Numbered from the stretch's first letter, positions 49,901 through 58,621 are shown. The stretch is 64,000 nucleotides of DNA from an uncultured Oscillospiraceae bacterium (GCA_934512135.1 CAKSWT010000014.1:17189-81188); one strand, 5' to 3'. Notes: a model not told the origin generated them from the sequence alone. A program made the numbers and translations.

Positions 49901-51191
49901 GGAGCGGGGGCTCAGCGCCTCCAAGGCGGAGGAAAATCGGCTGGCGGCAGGCTGTACCGGCGTAAAACGTACCACCGGGCAGCATCCTGGCGGCCTGGTG
50001 GTCATTCCGGGAGACAAAGAGATCTATGACTTCTGCCCGGTGCAGCACCCGGCGGATGACACCAGCACCGATATTATTACCACCCACTTTGAATACCACT
50101 GCATGGAGGAAAACCTTCTGAAGCTGGATATGCTGGGCCACGATGACCCCACCATGATCCGTATGCTGGAGGATATGACAGGGGTGGACGCAAAGACGAT
50201 CCCCTTGGATGACCCGGAGACCATGGCCATTTTCAAATCTGCGGAGCCCTTAGGCCTTACCAATGAGGACCCCATTGTTGGGAAAACAGGCTCCATCGGA
50301 ATCCCGGAGTTCGGAACCGCCTTTACCCGGCAAATGCTGGTGGACACACAGCCCGACGGGTTTGATATGCTGGTGCGTCTGTCAGGCTTTTCCCATGGTA
50401 CGGATGTGTGGCTTGGCAACGCCAAGGACCTGATTCTGTCCGGCACCGCGTCGGTAAAGGAAACCGTGGGATGCCGTGACGATATTATGCTGTTTCTGAT
50501 TTCCAAGGGCATGGAGCCGAAGATGGCCTTTAAGATCATGGAGGCGGTCCGAAAGGGAAAGGTCAAAAAGGGCGGCTTCCAGGAGGGCTGGGTGGAAAAA
50601 ATGCAGGAGCTGGGGGTGCCTCAGTGGTATATTGACTCCCTGGCGAAGATTGCCTATCTGTTCCCCAAGGCCCACGCGGTGGCCTATGTGATGATGGCGT
50701 TCCGCATTGCCTGGTTCAAGGTGCATGAGCCGCTGGCCTTTTACAGCGCATATTTTTACCGGAAGAGCCAGAAAGGCGGATTTGACGCCCAGATGATGAC
50801 CCAGGGCCTGGAAGAGGTAAAGAAGCACATCAACCGCATCAAAAACGACCCGGAGGCAACGGACAAGGACGAGGATCTGATGACGACCCTGGAGGCCTGC
50901 TATGAGTTCTACCTCCGAGGCTTCGAGTTTGCGCCCATTGACATCTACAAGTCCCATGCCACGAAATTCAACATTGAAAACGGCAAACTGTTGCCGCCCT
51001 TCGTGGCGGTGTCCGGGCTGGGCGAAAGTGCGGCCTGGGACATTATGGACGGACGGAAGGGCAAGAGCTTTGTTTCCATCGAGGAGTTCAGCGCAGCTTG
51101 CCCCAAGGTGTCCAAGACCCATATGGAGCTTTTGCGCAATCTGGGGGCCTTTGGCGATTTGCCGGAAACCTCTCAGGTCACCTTGTTTTGA
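46908..51191 (+). CDS. polC: DNA polymerase III alpha subunit, Gram-positive type PolC
   Basis: 1427 residues, full length. It is the main replicative polymerase. Order: N-terminal domain, OB fold (about 210-305), PHP domain beginning at VELHLHTRMSAMDA (about 318), DnaQ-like 3'-5' exonuclease inserted from VFDLETTGL (about 406) to about 575, PHP continuation, then the polymerase with a zinc finger (CPKCKHTD and CPVCGEKY, about 894-925) and the catalytic PDIDLNFSGEY (about 947). The built-in exonuclease separates it from DnaE. It starts 21 bp after ispG. Confidence 0.97.
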   Translation: MDENTVRLLDLFGAYQPEDQIKELLDDVKVFDAEINMERRQVAVTVHLKEYLPLGTVRKIEQGIAGAYAIRQMELRTVYEQSALRALCYTDVGLYLSEMFAPSLSILAGCQYALEGDTLTITLKGVGKEMLAPYLGRTEHWLSNMFGTTVKLEVQSGSTGDAAALFAATERMRMKAVEGFPQQAAAAPEKRRVAAPASNLIYGKPIRGDITPMRDIQMDSGRVVVEGEVFAINHRELTKAKAWVINFDLTDHSGAVRVNQYMENAKAQPLLEGISKGMWVKVQGKIAFSRFENDIVLQPYAIEVGKKPERQDTAQEKRVELHLHTRMSAMDALTDTAEVVGLATKWGHKAIGITDHGVAQAFPDAMKAAKGKIKILYGCEGYFINDIDAKVAVKGQGDADFHGEYVVFDLETTGLSYTDDAITEIGAAIYCNGKMERQFQTFVDPERRLPPKIVELTGITDEMLKGAPKISQAIPEFLEFCGDRPLVAHNADFDVSFVKAACQRLGLPFAPLYLDTLVMAEGLLPGLSRHKLNIVADTLSLPAFNHHRAVDDAMTVGYMLERFFAMLEEKGITQVSQINDAMSEMKAGNKLATLKTRHIIIYAKNNTGLRNLYRLISYGHLKYYKRNPRIPKSELVAWREGLIIGSACEAGELFRAMVENRSWDELLRIASFYDFLEIQPICNNRFLIASGEAKDDEDLRNYNRTIVRLGEELNIPVVATGDVHFLNPEDEIFRHILLATKQFKDADKDLPIYFKSTDEMLEEFSYLGAEKCYEVVIKNTNLIADMCDVIRPVPHNLFPPSIENSAGKLKDLVYGKMHELYGDNPPKLVTDRIETELSAILGRHYDVIYMSAQMLVANSLEHGYLVGSRGSVGSSLVAFMSGITEVNSLPAHYRCPKCKHTDFAAGEGYGCGADMPDAHCPVCGEKYAKDGFDIPFETFLGFGGDKVPDIDLNFSGEYQAKAHAYCIEMFGSSHVFRAGTIGTVAEKTAYGYAMKYLQERGLSASKAEENRLAAGCTGVKRTTGQHPGGLVVIPGDKEIYDFCPVQHPADDTSTDIITTHFEYHCMEENLLKLDMLGHDDPTMIRMLEDMTGVDAKTIPLDDPETMAIFKSAEPLGLTNEDPIVGKTGSIGIPEFGTAFTRQMLVDTQPDGFDMLVRLSGFSHGTDVWLGNAKDLILSGTASVKETVGCRDDIMLFLISKGMEPKMAFKIMEAVRKGKVKKGGFQEGWVEKMQELGVPQWYIDSLAKIAYLFPKAHAVAYVMMAFRIAWFKVHEPLAFYSAYFYRKSQKGGFDAQMMTQGLEEVKKHINRIKNDPEATDKDEDLMTTLEACYEFYLRGFEFAPIDIYKSHATKFNIENGKLLPPFVAVSGLGESAAWDIMDGRKGKSFVSIEEFSAACPKVSKTHMELLRNLGAFGDLPETSQVTLF

Positions 51192-51208
51192 TTGTTCAAA
51201 AGTACATC

Positions 51209-51237
51209 TTGAAAAGATAACTTTCGCATGGTAGTAT
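51209..51237 (+). promoter_or_regulatory. his operon promoter
   Basis: TTGAAA (51209-51214), 17-bp spacer, TAGTAT (51232-51237), leaving a short leader of about 30 bases before hisZ. No T-box or leader peptide is visible, so control is not by attenuation here. Confidence 0.75.
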
Positions 51238-51272
51238 ATTAGCGAACGAAAGAATTCGAGAGGAAGTTTGCC

Positions 51273-52451
51273 ATGAGCAAAACCATTGGAACTCCGGAGG
51301 GGACCCGGGACCGGCTGTTTGCCGAGTGCGCGTCCTTCCGGCAGGTGGAGGATGCGGTGACGGAGGTATTCCGCCGCCAGGGCTACTGTGAAATGACGAC
51401 CCCCAATGTGGAATACTACGACGCCATTTCGGCGGCGGGACATCCCCTTCCGCAGGAGGCTATGATGAAAATTGTGGACCGCACCGGAAAAATCCTGGTG
51501 ATGCGGCCGGACTGCACGGTGGCCATGGGACGAGTTGCCGCCACCAAGCTGACGGGACTGCCCCTGCCCCTGCGGCTCTACTACAATCAGATGGTATTTC
51601 GGTCAGACGATGTGAACACCGGGGCACGGTCGGAGATCGACCAGTGCGGGGTAGAGCTCATTGGAGCAAAGGGACTGCGGGGAGACCTGGAGGTACTGTC
51701 CATGGCCATTGCAGCCTTGGATGCCTGCGGACTTACAGACTATCATATTGAAATCGGCCATGCCGGATATTTCGGTGCTCTGGTGGAGGCGCTGGGGCTG
51801 GAGCCGGAGCAGCAGGAGCGGCTGCGGCGTCTGGCGGAGGCAAAGGAGTTTACCACCTACCGGTCGGTGCTTCGCCCCTATGGGGACAGTCCGGCGGGCC
51901 AGGCGCTGCTGGCGCTGCCGAGGCTCTTTGGCGGGCCGGAGGTGCTGACGCAGGCCAAGGGTCTGTGCGGCGACTCCCAGGCCTCGGAGGTACTGGAGTA
52001 TCTGGAGACCCTGTATCAGGTGTTGGAGCAGGCGGGGCTCAGTGGCCGGGTGCAGTTTGACCTGGGGCTTATTCATACTATTGAGTACTATACCGGCATG
52101 GTGTTTCGAGGATACAGCCGGGGCGCGGCCAGCAATGTGCTCTCCGGCGGCCGGTATGATAAGCTCATTGGGCGTTTTGGACAGGAGATTCCCGCCACAG
52201 GCTTTGCCCTGGACGTGGAGGCGGTGGCATCTTGCCTGGATACACCGGAGCATCAGCGGCCGGAGACCCTGGTCTACTATGGGCTGCCCTATCTGGGACA
52301 TGCCCGCCGGCTTGTGGCTCAGCAGCCTCCGGGAACGGCGATGCTCTCCAGCGGAGAGACCCCGGAAGAGGCAAAAAAAGAGGCGGAACAGCTGGGCGCC
52401 CGGCGGCTATATCTGCTGGACGAGCAGGGACAGCGGGAGGTGAGCCTGTGA
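51273..52451 (+). CDS. hisZ: ATP phosphoribosyltransferase regulatory subunit HisZ
   Basis: 392 residues, a histidyl-tRNA synthetase paralogue. It activates the short HisG encoded next. The class II core motifs are recognisable (MKIVDRTGKILVMRPDCT, YNQMVFRSDD, and the C-terminal SGGRYDKLIGRFG), but the full anticodon-binding domain of HisS is missing, as expected. First gene of the histidine operon; hisG starts within its stop. Confidence 0.92.
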   Translation: MSKTIGTPEGTRDRLFAECASFRQVEDAVTEVFRRQGYCEMTTPNVEYYDAISAAGHPLPQEAMMKIVDRTGKILVMRPDCTVAMGRVAATKLTGLPLPLRLYYNQMVFRSDDVNTGARSEIDQCGVELIGAKGLRGDLEVLSMAIAALDACGLTDYHIEIGHAGYFGALVEALGLEPEQQERLRRLAEAKEFTTYRSVLRPYGDSPAGQALLALPRLFGGPEVLTQAKGLCGDSQASEVLEYLETLYQVLEQAGLSGRVQFDLGLIHTIEYYTGMVFRGYSRGAASNVLSGGRYDKLIGRFGQEIPATGFALDVEAVASCLDTPEHQRPETLVYYGLPYLGHARRLVAQQPPGTAMLSSGETPEEAKKEAEQLGARRLYLLDEQGQREVSL

Positions 52452-53077
52452 ACCGACTGAAAATTGCCGTCACCAAGGGACGACTTCTGGAGGATTCCCT
52501 GGAGCTGTTTGAGCAGATGGGATTTGACTGCGGGGCCCTCCGAGCGGATACCAGAAAGCTGATTTTGCCCGTTGGAAACTATCCGCTGGATGTGGTGCTC
52601 AGCAAGGCGGCGGACGTTTTGACCTATGTGTCCCATGGCGTTTGCGATCTGGGAATCGTGGGGAAGGATACCATTATGGAGCATGGCGGCAGCTTCTATG
52701 AGATGCTGGACCTGGGGTTCGGCGCCTGCCGGTTTGCCCTGGCGGTGCCCCAGGGAAGCGACTTCTACGGGACCTATCAAAACCGGGTGGTGGCGTCCAA
52801 ATATCCCAATGTGACAAAGTCATACTTTATGGACAAGGGAATGGATGTGTCGGTGATCAAAATTGAAGGCAGCGTGGAGCTGGCCCCTTTGGTGGGGCTG
52901 GCCAACGGGATCGTGGACATTGTTCAGACCGGGACAACCCTGAAGGAAAACGGGCTGGTGCCCATTGAAACCGTGGCGCCGGTCAGCGCGCGAATGATCG
53001 TCAATACAGCGTCCATGAAGCTGTATCAGGCAGAAATATTTGATTTGATGGATAGGATCGAGGCGGTGCAGGGATGA
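52448..53077 (+). CDS. hisG: ATP phosphoribosyltransferase, short form HisG
   Basis: 209 residues from a GTG overlapping the hisZ stop (GTGA). It catalyses the first step of histidine synthesis. Family segments: IAVTKGRLLEDSLEL, the VSHGVCDLGIVGKDT loop, and the PRPP-binding GLANGIVDIVQTGTTLKENG. The short form lacks the histidine-binding ACT-like domain and needs HisZ. Confidence 0.96.
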   Translation: MNRLKIAVTKGRLLEDSLELFEQMGFDCGALRADTRKLILPVGNYPLDVVLSKAADVLTYVSHGVCDLGIVGKDTIMEHGGSFYEMLDLGFGACRFALAVPQGSDFYGTYQNRVVASKYPNVTKSYFMDKGMDVSVIKIEGSVELAPLVGLANGIVDIVQTGTTLKENGLVPIETVAPVSARMIVNTASMKLYQAEIFDLMDRIEAVQG

Positions 53078-54348
53078 TTACCATGGTAAAGGCAGACGGC
53101 GTGGCGGAGCGGAAGCAGATTGCGGCCATGCGTCAGCGTGCGGCAGAGCAGGGGACGGCAATCAGCCGTTCTGCGGCGGAGATTATGGAGGCGGTTCGGA
53201 CCCGGGGTTATGAGGCGGTTCGGGAGTATTCTTTGAAGCTTGACAAGGCGGAGCCCTACGAGATCTCCCAAAAGGAGCTGAAGCAGGCGGCAGGCCGGAT
53301 CGCCCCGGCGCTTCGCCGGAGCCTGGAGCGCAGCGCAGAGAATATCCGCGCCTATCAGCAGGAGCTTTTGACCAAGTCCAAGGTGTGGGACAGCCCCGTG
53401 AAGGGCGGCATGGTGGGACAGCTGGTTCGGGGGCTTACCCGGGTGGGGGTCTATGTGCCCGGCGGACGGGCAGCCTATCCCAGCTCGGTGCTGATGAACG
53501 TGGTACCGGCCAAGGTGGCAGGCTGTGAGGAGATCATTATGGTGACGCCCCCCACGGAGAACCTCAACGATGCGGTGCTGGCGGCGGCCTGGGTGGCCGG
53601 TGTGGATCGGGTCCTGGCAGTGGGAGGCGTACAGGCGGTGGCGGCGCTTACCTATGGCGCAGGCATGATTCCCCAGGTGGACAAGCTGGTGGGCCCCGGA
53701 AACGCCTATGTGGCGGCGGCCAAACGGCTGGCTTACGGGACGCTGGACATCGACATGGTGGCCGGACCCTCGGAGGTGCTGGTGATTGCCGATGAGACGG
53801 CCAGTCCTGTGTATACGGCGGCGGATCTGCTGTCCCAGGCGGAGCATGACGGGATGGCCAGTGCAGTGTTGCTGACTACCTCCCAGCGCTTGGCGGAGGA
53901 GGTTGCCCAGGAGATTGCGCGACAGACGGCCTATCTCAGCCGAAAGGACGTAATCGAGCAGTCTCTGCGGGATTACGGGGCCATCATAGTCTGCGACACC
54001 CTGGAGGCGTGCTGCCGGCTGGCAAACGAAATTGCCCCGGAGCATTTGGAAGTGATGACCCAGGAGCCGGAGAAGCTGGTGCCAAAGCTAAGCAATGCCG
54101 GAGCCATCTTCCTGGGGCAGAACACCCCGGAGCCTCTGGGGGACTACATGGCGGGGCCCTGCCACGTGCTGCCCACCTCCGGCACGGCCAGATTCTTCTC
54201 CCCGCTGTCGGTGGAGAGCTTTTTGAAAAAAACCTCGGTCATTCAGTTTAGCCGGGAGGCCTTGGCGGAGGTGGCCGAGGACATTGTCCGCATGGCGGAG
54301 AGCGAGCATCTCACCGCCCATGCCAACTCCATTCAGGTGAGGTTTTAA
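53074..54348 (+). CDS. hisD: Histidinol dehydrogenase
   Basis: 424 residues. It carries out the last two oxidations to histidine with NAD. Segments: VYVPGGRAAYPSSVLMN, the GPGNAYVAAAKR motif, DMVAGPSEVLVIAD, and LPTSGTARFFSPL. It overlaps hisG by 4 bp. Confidence 0.97.
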   Translation: MITMVKADGVAERKQIAAMRQRAAEQGTAISRSAAEIMEAVRTRGYEAVREYSLKLDKAEPYEISQKELKQAAGRIAPALRRSLERSAENIRAYQQELLTKSKVWDSPVKGGMVGQLVRGLTRVGVYVPGGRAAYPSSVLMNVVPAKVAGCEEIIMVTPPTENLNDAVLAAAWVAGVDRVLAVGGVQAVAALTYGAGMIPQVDKLVGPGNAYVAAAKRLAYGTLDIDMVAGPSEVLVIADETASPVYTAADLLSQAEHDGMASAVLLTTSQRLAEEVAQEIARQTAYLSRKDVIEQSLRDYGAIIVCDTLEACCRLANEIAPEHLEVMTQEPEKLVPKLSNAGAIFLGQNTPEPLGDYMAGPCHVLPTSGTARFFSPLSVESFLKKTSVIQFSREALAEVAEDIVRMAESEHLTAHANSIQVRF

Positions 54349-54350
54349 CC

Positions 54351-54929
54351 ATGAGAACTGCGGAATTGGAACGGAATACAAAAGAAACAGAGGTGTACGT
54401 CTCCCTAGAGTTGGAGGGGGGACCTCTGACCATTGAGACGGGCATCGGCTTTTTTGACCATATGCTCCATGCGCTGCTGTTCTATGCCGGATTTGGCGGC
54501 ACAATCCGCTGCCGGGGAGATCTGCATGTGGACGGACACCACAGCGTTGAGGATGTGGGAATCGTGCTGGGAATGGCGCTGCGGGAGGCGCTGGGAGACA
54601 AGGTGGGAATCCGGCGGTTTGCGTCGGCCTATGTGCCCATGGACGAGAGCCTGGAATTCTGTGCGGTGGATGTGTCGGGGCGGCCCTATCTGGTGATGGA
54701 CGCGCCCATGCCCCAGCCTATGATCGGGGATTACGACAGCTGCCTCACCAAGGAGTTTATGCGGGCCTTTGCCATGAACAGCGGAATTACCCTTCATCTC
54801 CGGTCGGAATATGGAGAAAATGCCCACCACATGACGGAAGGCCTGTTTAAGGCACTGGGCCTTGCACTGAAATCTGCGATGACTGTGGAATCCAATCAGA
54901 TCACCTCCACCAAAGGAGCGCTGGCATGA
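54351..54929 (+). CDS. hisB: Imidazoleglycerol-phosphate dehydratase
   Basis: 192 residues, monofunctional (no phosphatase domain). The manganese-binding histidine motifs FDHMLHALLFYA, DGHHSVEDVGI and ENAHHMTEGLFKALG are present. It starts 2 bp after hisD and overlaps hisH by 4 bp. Confidence 0.97.
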   Translation: MRTAELERNTKETEVYVSLELEGGPLTIETGIGFFDHMLHALLFYAGFGGTIRCRGDLHVDGHHSVEDVGIVLGMALREALGDKVGIRRFASAYVPMDESLEFCAVDVSGRPYLVMDAPMPQPMIGDYDSCLTKEFMRAFAMNSGITLHLRSEYGENAHHMTEGLFKALGLALKSAMTVESNQITSTKGALA

Positions 54930-55531
54930 GCATCGCGGTGATCGACTACGGGGCGGGAAACCTGAAAAGTGTGACCAAAGCCCTGGATTATTTGGGGTTT
55001 TCCAGCGAGATTGTCTCCCAGCCGGAAGGACTGGAGCTGGCAGACGCCATAATTCTTCCCGGTGTGGGGGCGTTTCCGAAGTGTATGGAGGCACTGCGCC
55101 AAAACGGTATGGAGCGGGAAATTCTCCGGCAGGCGGCAAAGAAGCCGCTGCTGGGCATCTGTCTCGGTATGCAGATGCTGCTGGATGCCAGCACCGAAAT
55201 GGGGGGAGACTCCGGCCTGGGATTGATCCATGGCAGGGTGGAGCGGATTGAGACGAAGCTGAAGCTGCCCCACATTGGATGGAACAGCCTGGAGATTCTT
55301 CGACCGAATCCCCTGACCAAGGGACTGCAAAACGGAGATTATGTCTACTTTGTCCACAGCTTCTGCGCACAGGTCCGGGACCCGGAGGATTTGGCCATGA
55401 CGACGGACTATGGCGCCTCGGTGACGGCCATGGTGGCCAGAGGGAATGTGTATGGCTGCCAGTTCCACCCGGAAAAAAGCGGACCGGTGGGAATGGCCAT
55501 CCTGAAAAATTTTGGGGAGTTGAACCGATGA
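54926..55531 (+). CDS. hisH: Imidazole glycerol phosphate synthase glutaminase subunit HisH
   Basis: 201 residues. It supplies ammonia to HisF. The catalytic Cys is in LLGICLGMQML (about residue 80) and the His/Glu pair in QFHPEKSGP (about 180). It overlaps hisB and hisA by 4 bp each. Confidence 0.96.
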   Translation: MSIAVIDYGAGNLKSVTKALDYLGFSSEIVSQPEGLELADAIILPGVGAFPKCMEALRQNGMEREILRQAAKKPLLGICLGMQMLLDASTEMGGDSGLGLIHGRVERIETKLKLPHIGWNSLEILRPNPLTKGLQNGDYVYFVHSFCAQVRDPEDLAMTTDYGASVTAMVARGNVYGCQFHPEKSGPVGMAILKNFGELNR

Positions 55532-56244
55532 TTATTCTGCCTGCGATTGATTTGAAGGACGGCAAATGCGTCCGGCTGCTGAAGGGTGACTTTTCTACCA
55601 CCCATCAGGTGGCGGAGGATCCCTTGGAGACGGCCCGGGCCTTCCGGGCTGCCGGTGCGGAGTATATTCACATGGTGGATTTGGACGGAGCCAAGGACGG
55701 CCTCCGGCGGAACGGCGACATTGTGCAGGCGGTCTGCGGGGACAGCGGCTTGAAGGTGGAGCTGGGAGGCGGCATCCGCTCCATGGGGGACCTGGAGGCG
55801 GTGTTTGCCCTGGGCGTCTATCGCGGGGTGATCGGCTCTGCGGCGGTGACGGACCCGGAGTTTGTGCGGACTGCGGCAAGCCGGTATGGAGACCGTGTGG
55901 CTGTGGGAATCGACGCCCTGGACGGGGTGGTGAAAACCGCTGGCTGGGTGGAGAATTCCGGGCTTTTTTATCTGGATTTTGCCCGCAGCATGGAGAAGCT
56001 GGGCGTTCAGCATCTCATTTTCACGGATATTGCCACCGACGGCGCCCTGGGAGGGCCATCCTATGACCGACTGGAGGCCCTGCGGCGGGTGGTGTCCTGC
56101 CGAATCACCGCCAGTGGCGGCGTGTCCTGCAATGAGGACATCCGCCAGCTTCGGGACAGGGGAATGGACGGAGCCATTGTGGGCAAGGCGTGGTACGCCG
56201 GGACCATTGATCTGGCACAGGCAATCAGAGAGGCGGGCGCATAA
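55528..56244 (+). CDS. hisA: ProFAR isomerase HisA
   Basis: 238 residues, TIM barrel. Catalytic Asp 8 is in LPAIDLKDGKCVRL and the second Asp is near residue 130 (GIDALDG). The phosphate-binding GGGIRS and ASGGVS loops are present. The ATG at 55528 overlaps the hisH stop (ATGA). Confidence 0.96.
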   Translation: MIILPAIDLKDGKCVRLLKGDFSTTHQVAEDPLETARAFRAAGAEYIHMVDLDGAKDGLRRNGDIVQAVCGDSGLKVELGGGIRSMGDLEAVFALGVYRGVIGSAAVTDPEFVRTAASRYGDRVAVGIDALDGVVKTAGWVENSGLFYLDFARSMEKLGVQHLIFTDIATDGALGGPSYDRLEALRRVVSCRITASGGVSCNEDIRQLRDRGMDGAIVGKAWYAGTIDLAQAIREAGA

Positions 56245-56999
56245 TGCTGGCAAAGAGAATTATTCCCTGTCTGGACGTCAATAACGGCCGGGTGGTAAAG
56301 GGCGTCAACTTTGTGGATATTCGGGACGCCGGAGACCCGGTGGAGTTGGCCCGGTTTTATTCGGATCAGGGAGCGGATGAGATCGTATTTTTGGATATTA
56401 CCGCCACCAGCGACGGCAGAAAGTCCGTGGTGGATGTGATCGAGGGCACCGGCAGACAGGTGTTCGTGCCCCTGACGGTAGGGGGCGGCATCCGTAGCGT
56501 GGCGGATTTTACGGAGATTCTTCGGGCTGGTGCAGATAAGATCTCGGTGAATTCTGCGGCGGTGAAGAATCCGGAGCTGATTGCCCAGGCGGCGGAGCAG
56601 TTCGGCAGCCAGTGCGTGGTGCTGGCCATTGACGGACGGAAACGGCCAGAGGGGAGCTGGGAGGTTGTGACCGCAGGAGGCCGGACTCCCACGGGACTGG
56701 ACGTGGTGGAGTGGGCCAGACGGGGACAGGAATTGGGTGCCGGGGAAATTTTGCTCACGTCCATGGATGCCGACGGCACCAAGGCGGGCTTTGACATTGC
56801 GATGACCAAGGCCGTGGTAGATGCGGTGTCCATTCCTGTGATTGCCAGCGGCGGAGCAGGAAGCCTCCAGGACTTTGCGGAGGTGTTCCTGCAAACCGGG
56901 TGTGACGCAGCCCTGGCGGCCAGTTTGTTTCACTATGGAGAGCTGACGGTGCCTCAGGTCAAGGAATTTCTGCGTGCCCGGGGCATTCCGGTGCGATAA
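56244..56999 (+). CDS. hisF: Imidazole glycerol phosphate synthase cyclase subunit HisF
   Basis: 251 residues, TIM barrel paralogue of HisA. It begins LAKRIIPCLDVNNGRVVKGVNF with catalytic Asp 11, and Asp 130 lies in AIDGRK. The LLTSMDADGTKAGFD motif is present. It overlaps hisA by one base. Confidence 0.97.
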   Translation: MLAKRIIPCLDVNNGRVVKGVNFVDIRDAGDPVELARFYSDQGADEIVFLDITATSDGRKSVVDVIEGTGRQVFVPLTVGGGIRSVADFTEILRAGADKISVNSAAVKNPELIAQAAEQFGSQCVVLAIDGRKRPEGSWEVVTAGGRTPTGLDVVEWARRGQELGAGEILLTSMDADGTKAGFDIAMTKAVVDAVSIPVIASGGAGSLQDFAEVFLQTGCDAALAASLFHYGELTVPQVKEFLRARGIPVR

Positions 57000-57010
57000 G
57001 GAGCAAAATC

Positions 57011-57337
57011 ATGTTTGATGTTACAAGGCTATTTCAAAAATCTGAGCTGATCCCTGTGATTCTCCAGGACATCCACACCAGACAGGTGCTGATGCTGGGC
57101 TTTGCCAACGAGGAGGCGGTGCGCAGGACCTTTGCCACCAAGACGGCCTGGTTTTGGAGCCGCAGCCGAAAGCAGCTGTGGAACAAAGGGGAAACCTCTG
57201 GAAATTTTATGCATGTCAAGGAAATCTACACGGACTGTGATACGGATACCCTGCTGCTGATGGTGGAGCCCGCAGGCCCGGCCTGCCACACAGGGGCCGT
57301 GTCCTGCTTTTACGAAAAATTGGAGGAAATCTCATGA
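57011..57337 (+). CDS. hisI: Phosphoribosyl-AMP cyclohydrolase HisI
   Basis: 108 residues. It opens the purine ring in histidine synthesis. Motifs: PVILQDIHTRQVLMLGFAN, the WSRSRKQLWNKGETSGN signature, and the zinc-binding DCDTDTLL plus C-HTG. It overlaps hisE by 4 bp, the split counterpart of the HisIE fusion. Confidence 0.97.
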   Translation: MFDVTRLFQKSELIPVILQDIHTRQVLMLGFANEEAVRRTFATKTAWFWSRSRKQLWNKGETSGNFMHVKEIYTDCDTDTLLLMVEPAGPACHTGAVSCFYEKLEEIS

Positions 57338-57663
57338 ACGATCATGCACTTTCGGATATGTACCAGGTGATTTTGGATCGGAAGGAGCACCCCATGGAGG
57401 GGAGCTATACCTGCTATCTGTTTCAGCAGGGGCTGGATAAAATCCTCAAAAAGGTGGGGGAGGAATCCGCCGAGACCATTATCGCCGCAAAAAACGGGGT
57501 CCAGGAGGACACGGTGGGGGAGATCAACGACCTGATGTATCATCTGCTGGTGCTCATGGCCCAGGAGAACATCCCTCTGGAGGCTGTGCTGGAGGAGATG
57601 GACCGCCGCAGTGCAAAAATCGGGAACCTGAAGCAGTTCCATGTTTCGGACCACAACACCTGA
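57334..57663 (+). CDS. hisE: Phosphoribosyl-ATP pyrophosphatase HisE
   Basis: 109 residues of the MazG-like all-alpha fold. It hydrolyses PR-ATP before HisI acts. Motif KKVGEESAETIIAAKNG (about 38-54) carries the metal ligands and the EINDLMYHLLVLM helix follows. Last gene of the his operon. HisC and histidinol phosphatase must be encoded elsewhere. Confidence 0.95.
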   Translation: MNDHALSDMYQVILDRKEHPMEGSYTCYLFQQGLDKILKKVGEESAETIIAAKNGVQEDTVGEINDLMYHLLVLMAQENIPLEAVLEEMDRRSAKIGNLKQFHVSDHNT

Positions 57664-57760
57664 TAAAGCCCGAGACAGCCTGGTATAAAACAGGGCGGCA
57701 GACCCAATGCGCCGGGATTCCCGTGGCAGATTAAAAATTTATGAATGTTGCAGGAATCCC

Positions 57761-57789
57761 TTTACTTTTCGCGGAAGATGCTGTAAGAT
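57761..57789 (+). promoter_or_regulatory. Promoter of the IreB gene
   Basis: TTTACT (57761-57766), 17-bp spacer, TAAGAT (57784-57789). It stands in the 160-bp gap after hisE. Confidence 0.65.
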
Positions 57790-57824
57790 AATGAAGAAGT
57801 CAAAAGGAAACGGGGGCTACATCG

Positions 57825-58070
57825 ATGGAAGATCAGACTATTAAGTTCCATGTTACAGAAGATACCAACCGGGAAATGAAGCGGGTTCTCACGTCGGTGT
57901 ACTGTTCACTCAGTGAGAAGGGCTATAATCCCATCAACCAGATCGTTGGGTACCTTTTAAGTGAAGATCCCACCTACATCACCAATTATAATGGTGCCCG
58001 GACAGAGATTACAAAGGTGGACCGGGATGAGCTGATGCAGGAGCTGGTGCGGAACTACCTGTTTGGCTGA
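57825..58070 (+). CDS. IreB family regulatory phosphoprotein
   Basis: 81 residues with the IreB/DUF965 signature EKGYNPINQIVGYLLSEDP (about 31-49) and a C-terminal ELVRNYLFG. In enterococci IreB is phosphorylated by the Ser/Thr kinase IreK and restrains cephalosporin tolerance. No kinase is visible nearby. Its usual alaS and ruvX-like neighbours are absent here. Confidence 0.92.
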   Translation: MEDQTIKFHVTEDTNREMKRVLTSVYCSLSEKGYNPINQIVGYLLSEDPTYITNYNGARTEITKVDRDELMQELVRNYLFG

Positions 58071-58083
58071 CATTCGTGAAAGT

Positions 58084-58114
58084 GGACGCCCTGGTTTTCA
58101 GGGCGCCCTTTTTG
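58084..58114 (+). terminator. IreB terminator
   Basis: Stem 58084-58093 with 58099-58108 (one mismatch), loop GTTTT, tail TTTTTG. Confidence 0.85.
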
Positions 58115-58220
58115 ACCTTGCGGCGGAAAACTAGACAATTTCATCAATGACTTTCGTGCGTGCTCTGTGGCGGTATTGTAATTTCCAGAAAAAAACTTAC
58201 GGAAGAATGGACTAAAAAGG

Positions 58221-58249
58221 TTGACACGAGGGCTACAACGTGTTACAAT
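58221..58249 (+). promoter_or_regulatory. Promoter of the 96-residue protein
   Basis: TTGACA (58221-58226), 17-bp spacer, TACAAT (58244-58249). Near-consensus, suggesting strong expression. Confidence 0.88.
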
Positions 58250-58279
58250 TTGGTTACATTCGCAGAAAGGAGAAACAGT

Positions 58280-58570
58280 ATGGCTACAGAATCCAAGAAA
58301 ACGCTCTTGTATAAGGGCCGTCCCCTGATGCGAAAGGACAACATCATCTACTACGGATCCATGGCGGATCCCTATATTGTGATGATGCAGATCCTCGAGA
58401 CGAAAAAGGTCGGCAACGAGGATGTGGCGTCCAAGGTGTCTGTTCAGCTCCAGCTGACAGATCCCAACGTGAGATCCCGCGATCGCGTGACGAAGCGCTC
58501 CGAGAAGGATGGACTTTTCTCGGCTTTGGATGTGGGTAGTGTCTGGCTGGAACGGGCACTTTCCAAGTAA
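58280..58570 (+). CDS. Conserved-looking 96-residue protein of unknown function
   Basis: It starts MATESKKTLLYKG at an ATG preceded by AAAGGAG. It is soluble and basic at the start, with a KDNIIYYGSMADPYIVMMQ core and a VSVQLQLTD strand, probably a small alpha/beta or beta fold. No family comes to mind. It has its own near-consensus promoter and sits 51 bp before the wall hydrolase gene, with no terminator between, so the two may be co-expressed. Confidence 0.8.
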   Translation: MATESKKTLLYKGRPLMRKDNIIYYGSMADPYIVMMQILETKKVGNEDVASKVSVQLQLTDPNVRSRDRVTKRSEKDGLFSALDVGSVWLERALSK

Positions 58571-58621
58571 TCATTTGAACTGCGCTTTGACCCACAGAGT
58601 AACGAACGGAGGTTACATACG

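Noticed and set aside
51192..51272. Possible T-box or His leader peptide before hisZ
   Set aside because: The leader after the promoter is only about 30 bases and holds neither a T-box sequence nor His codon runs.
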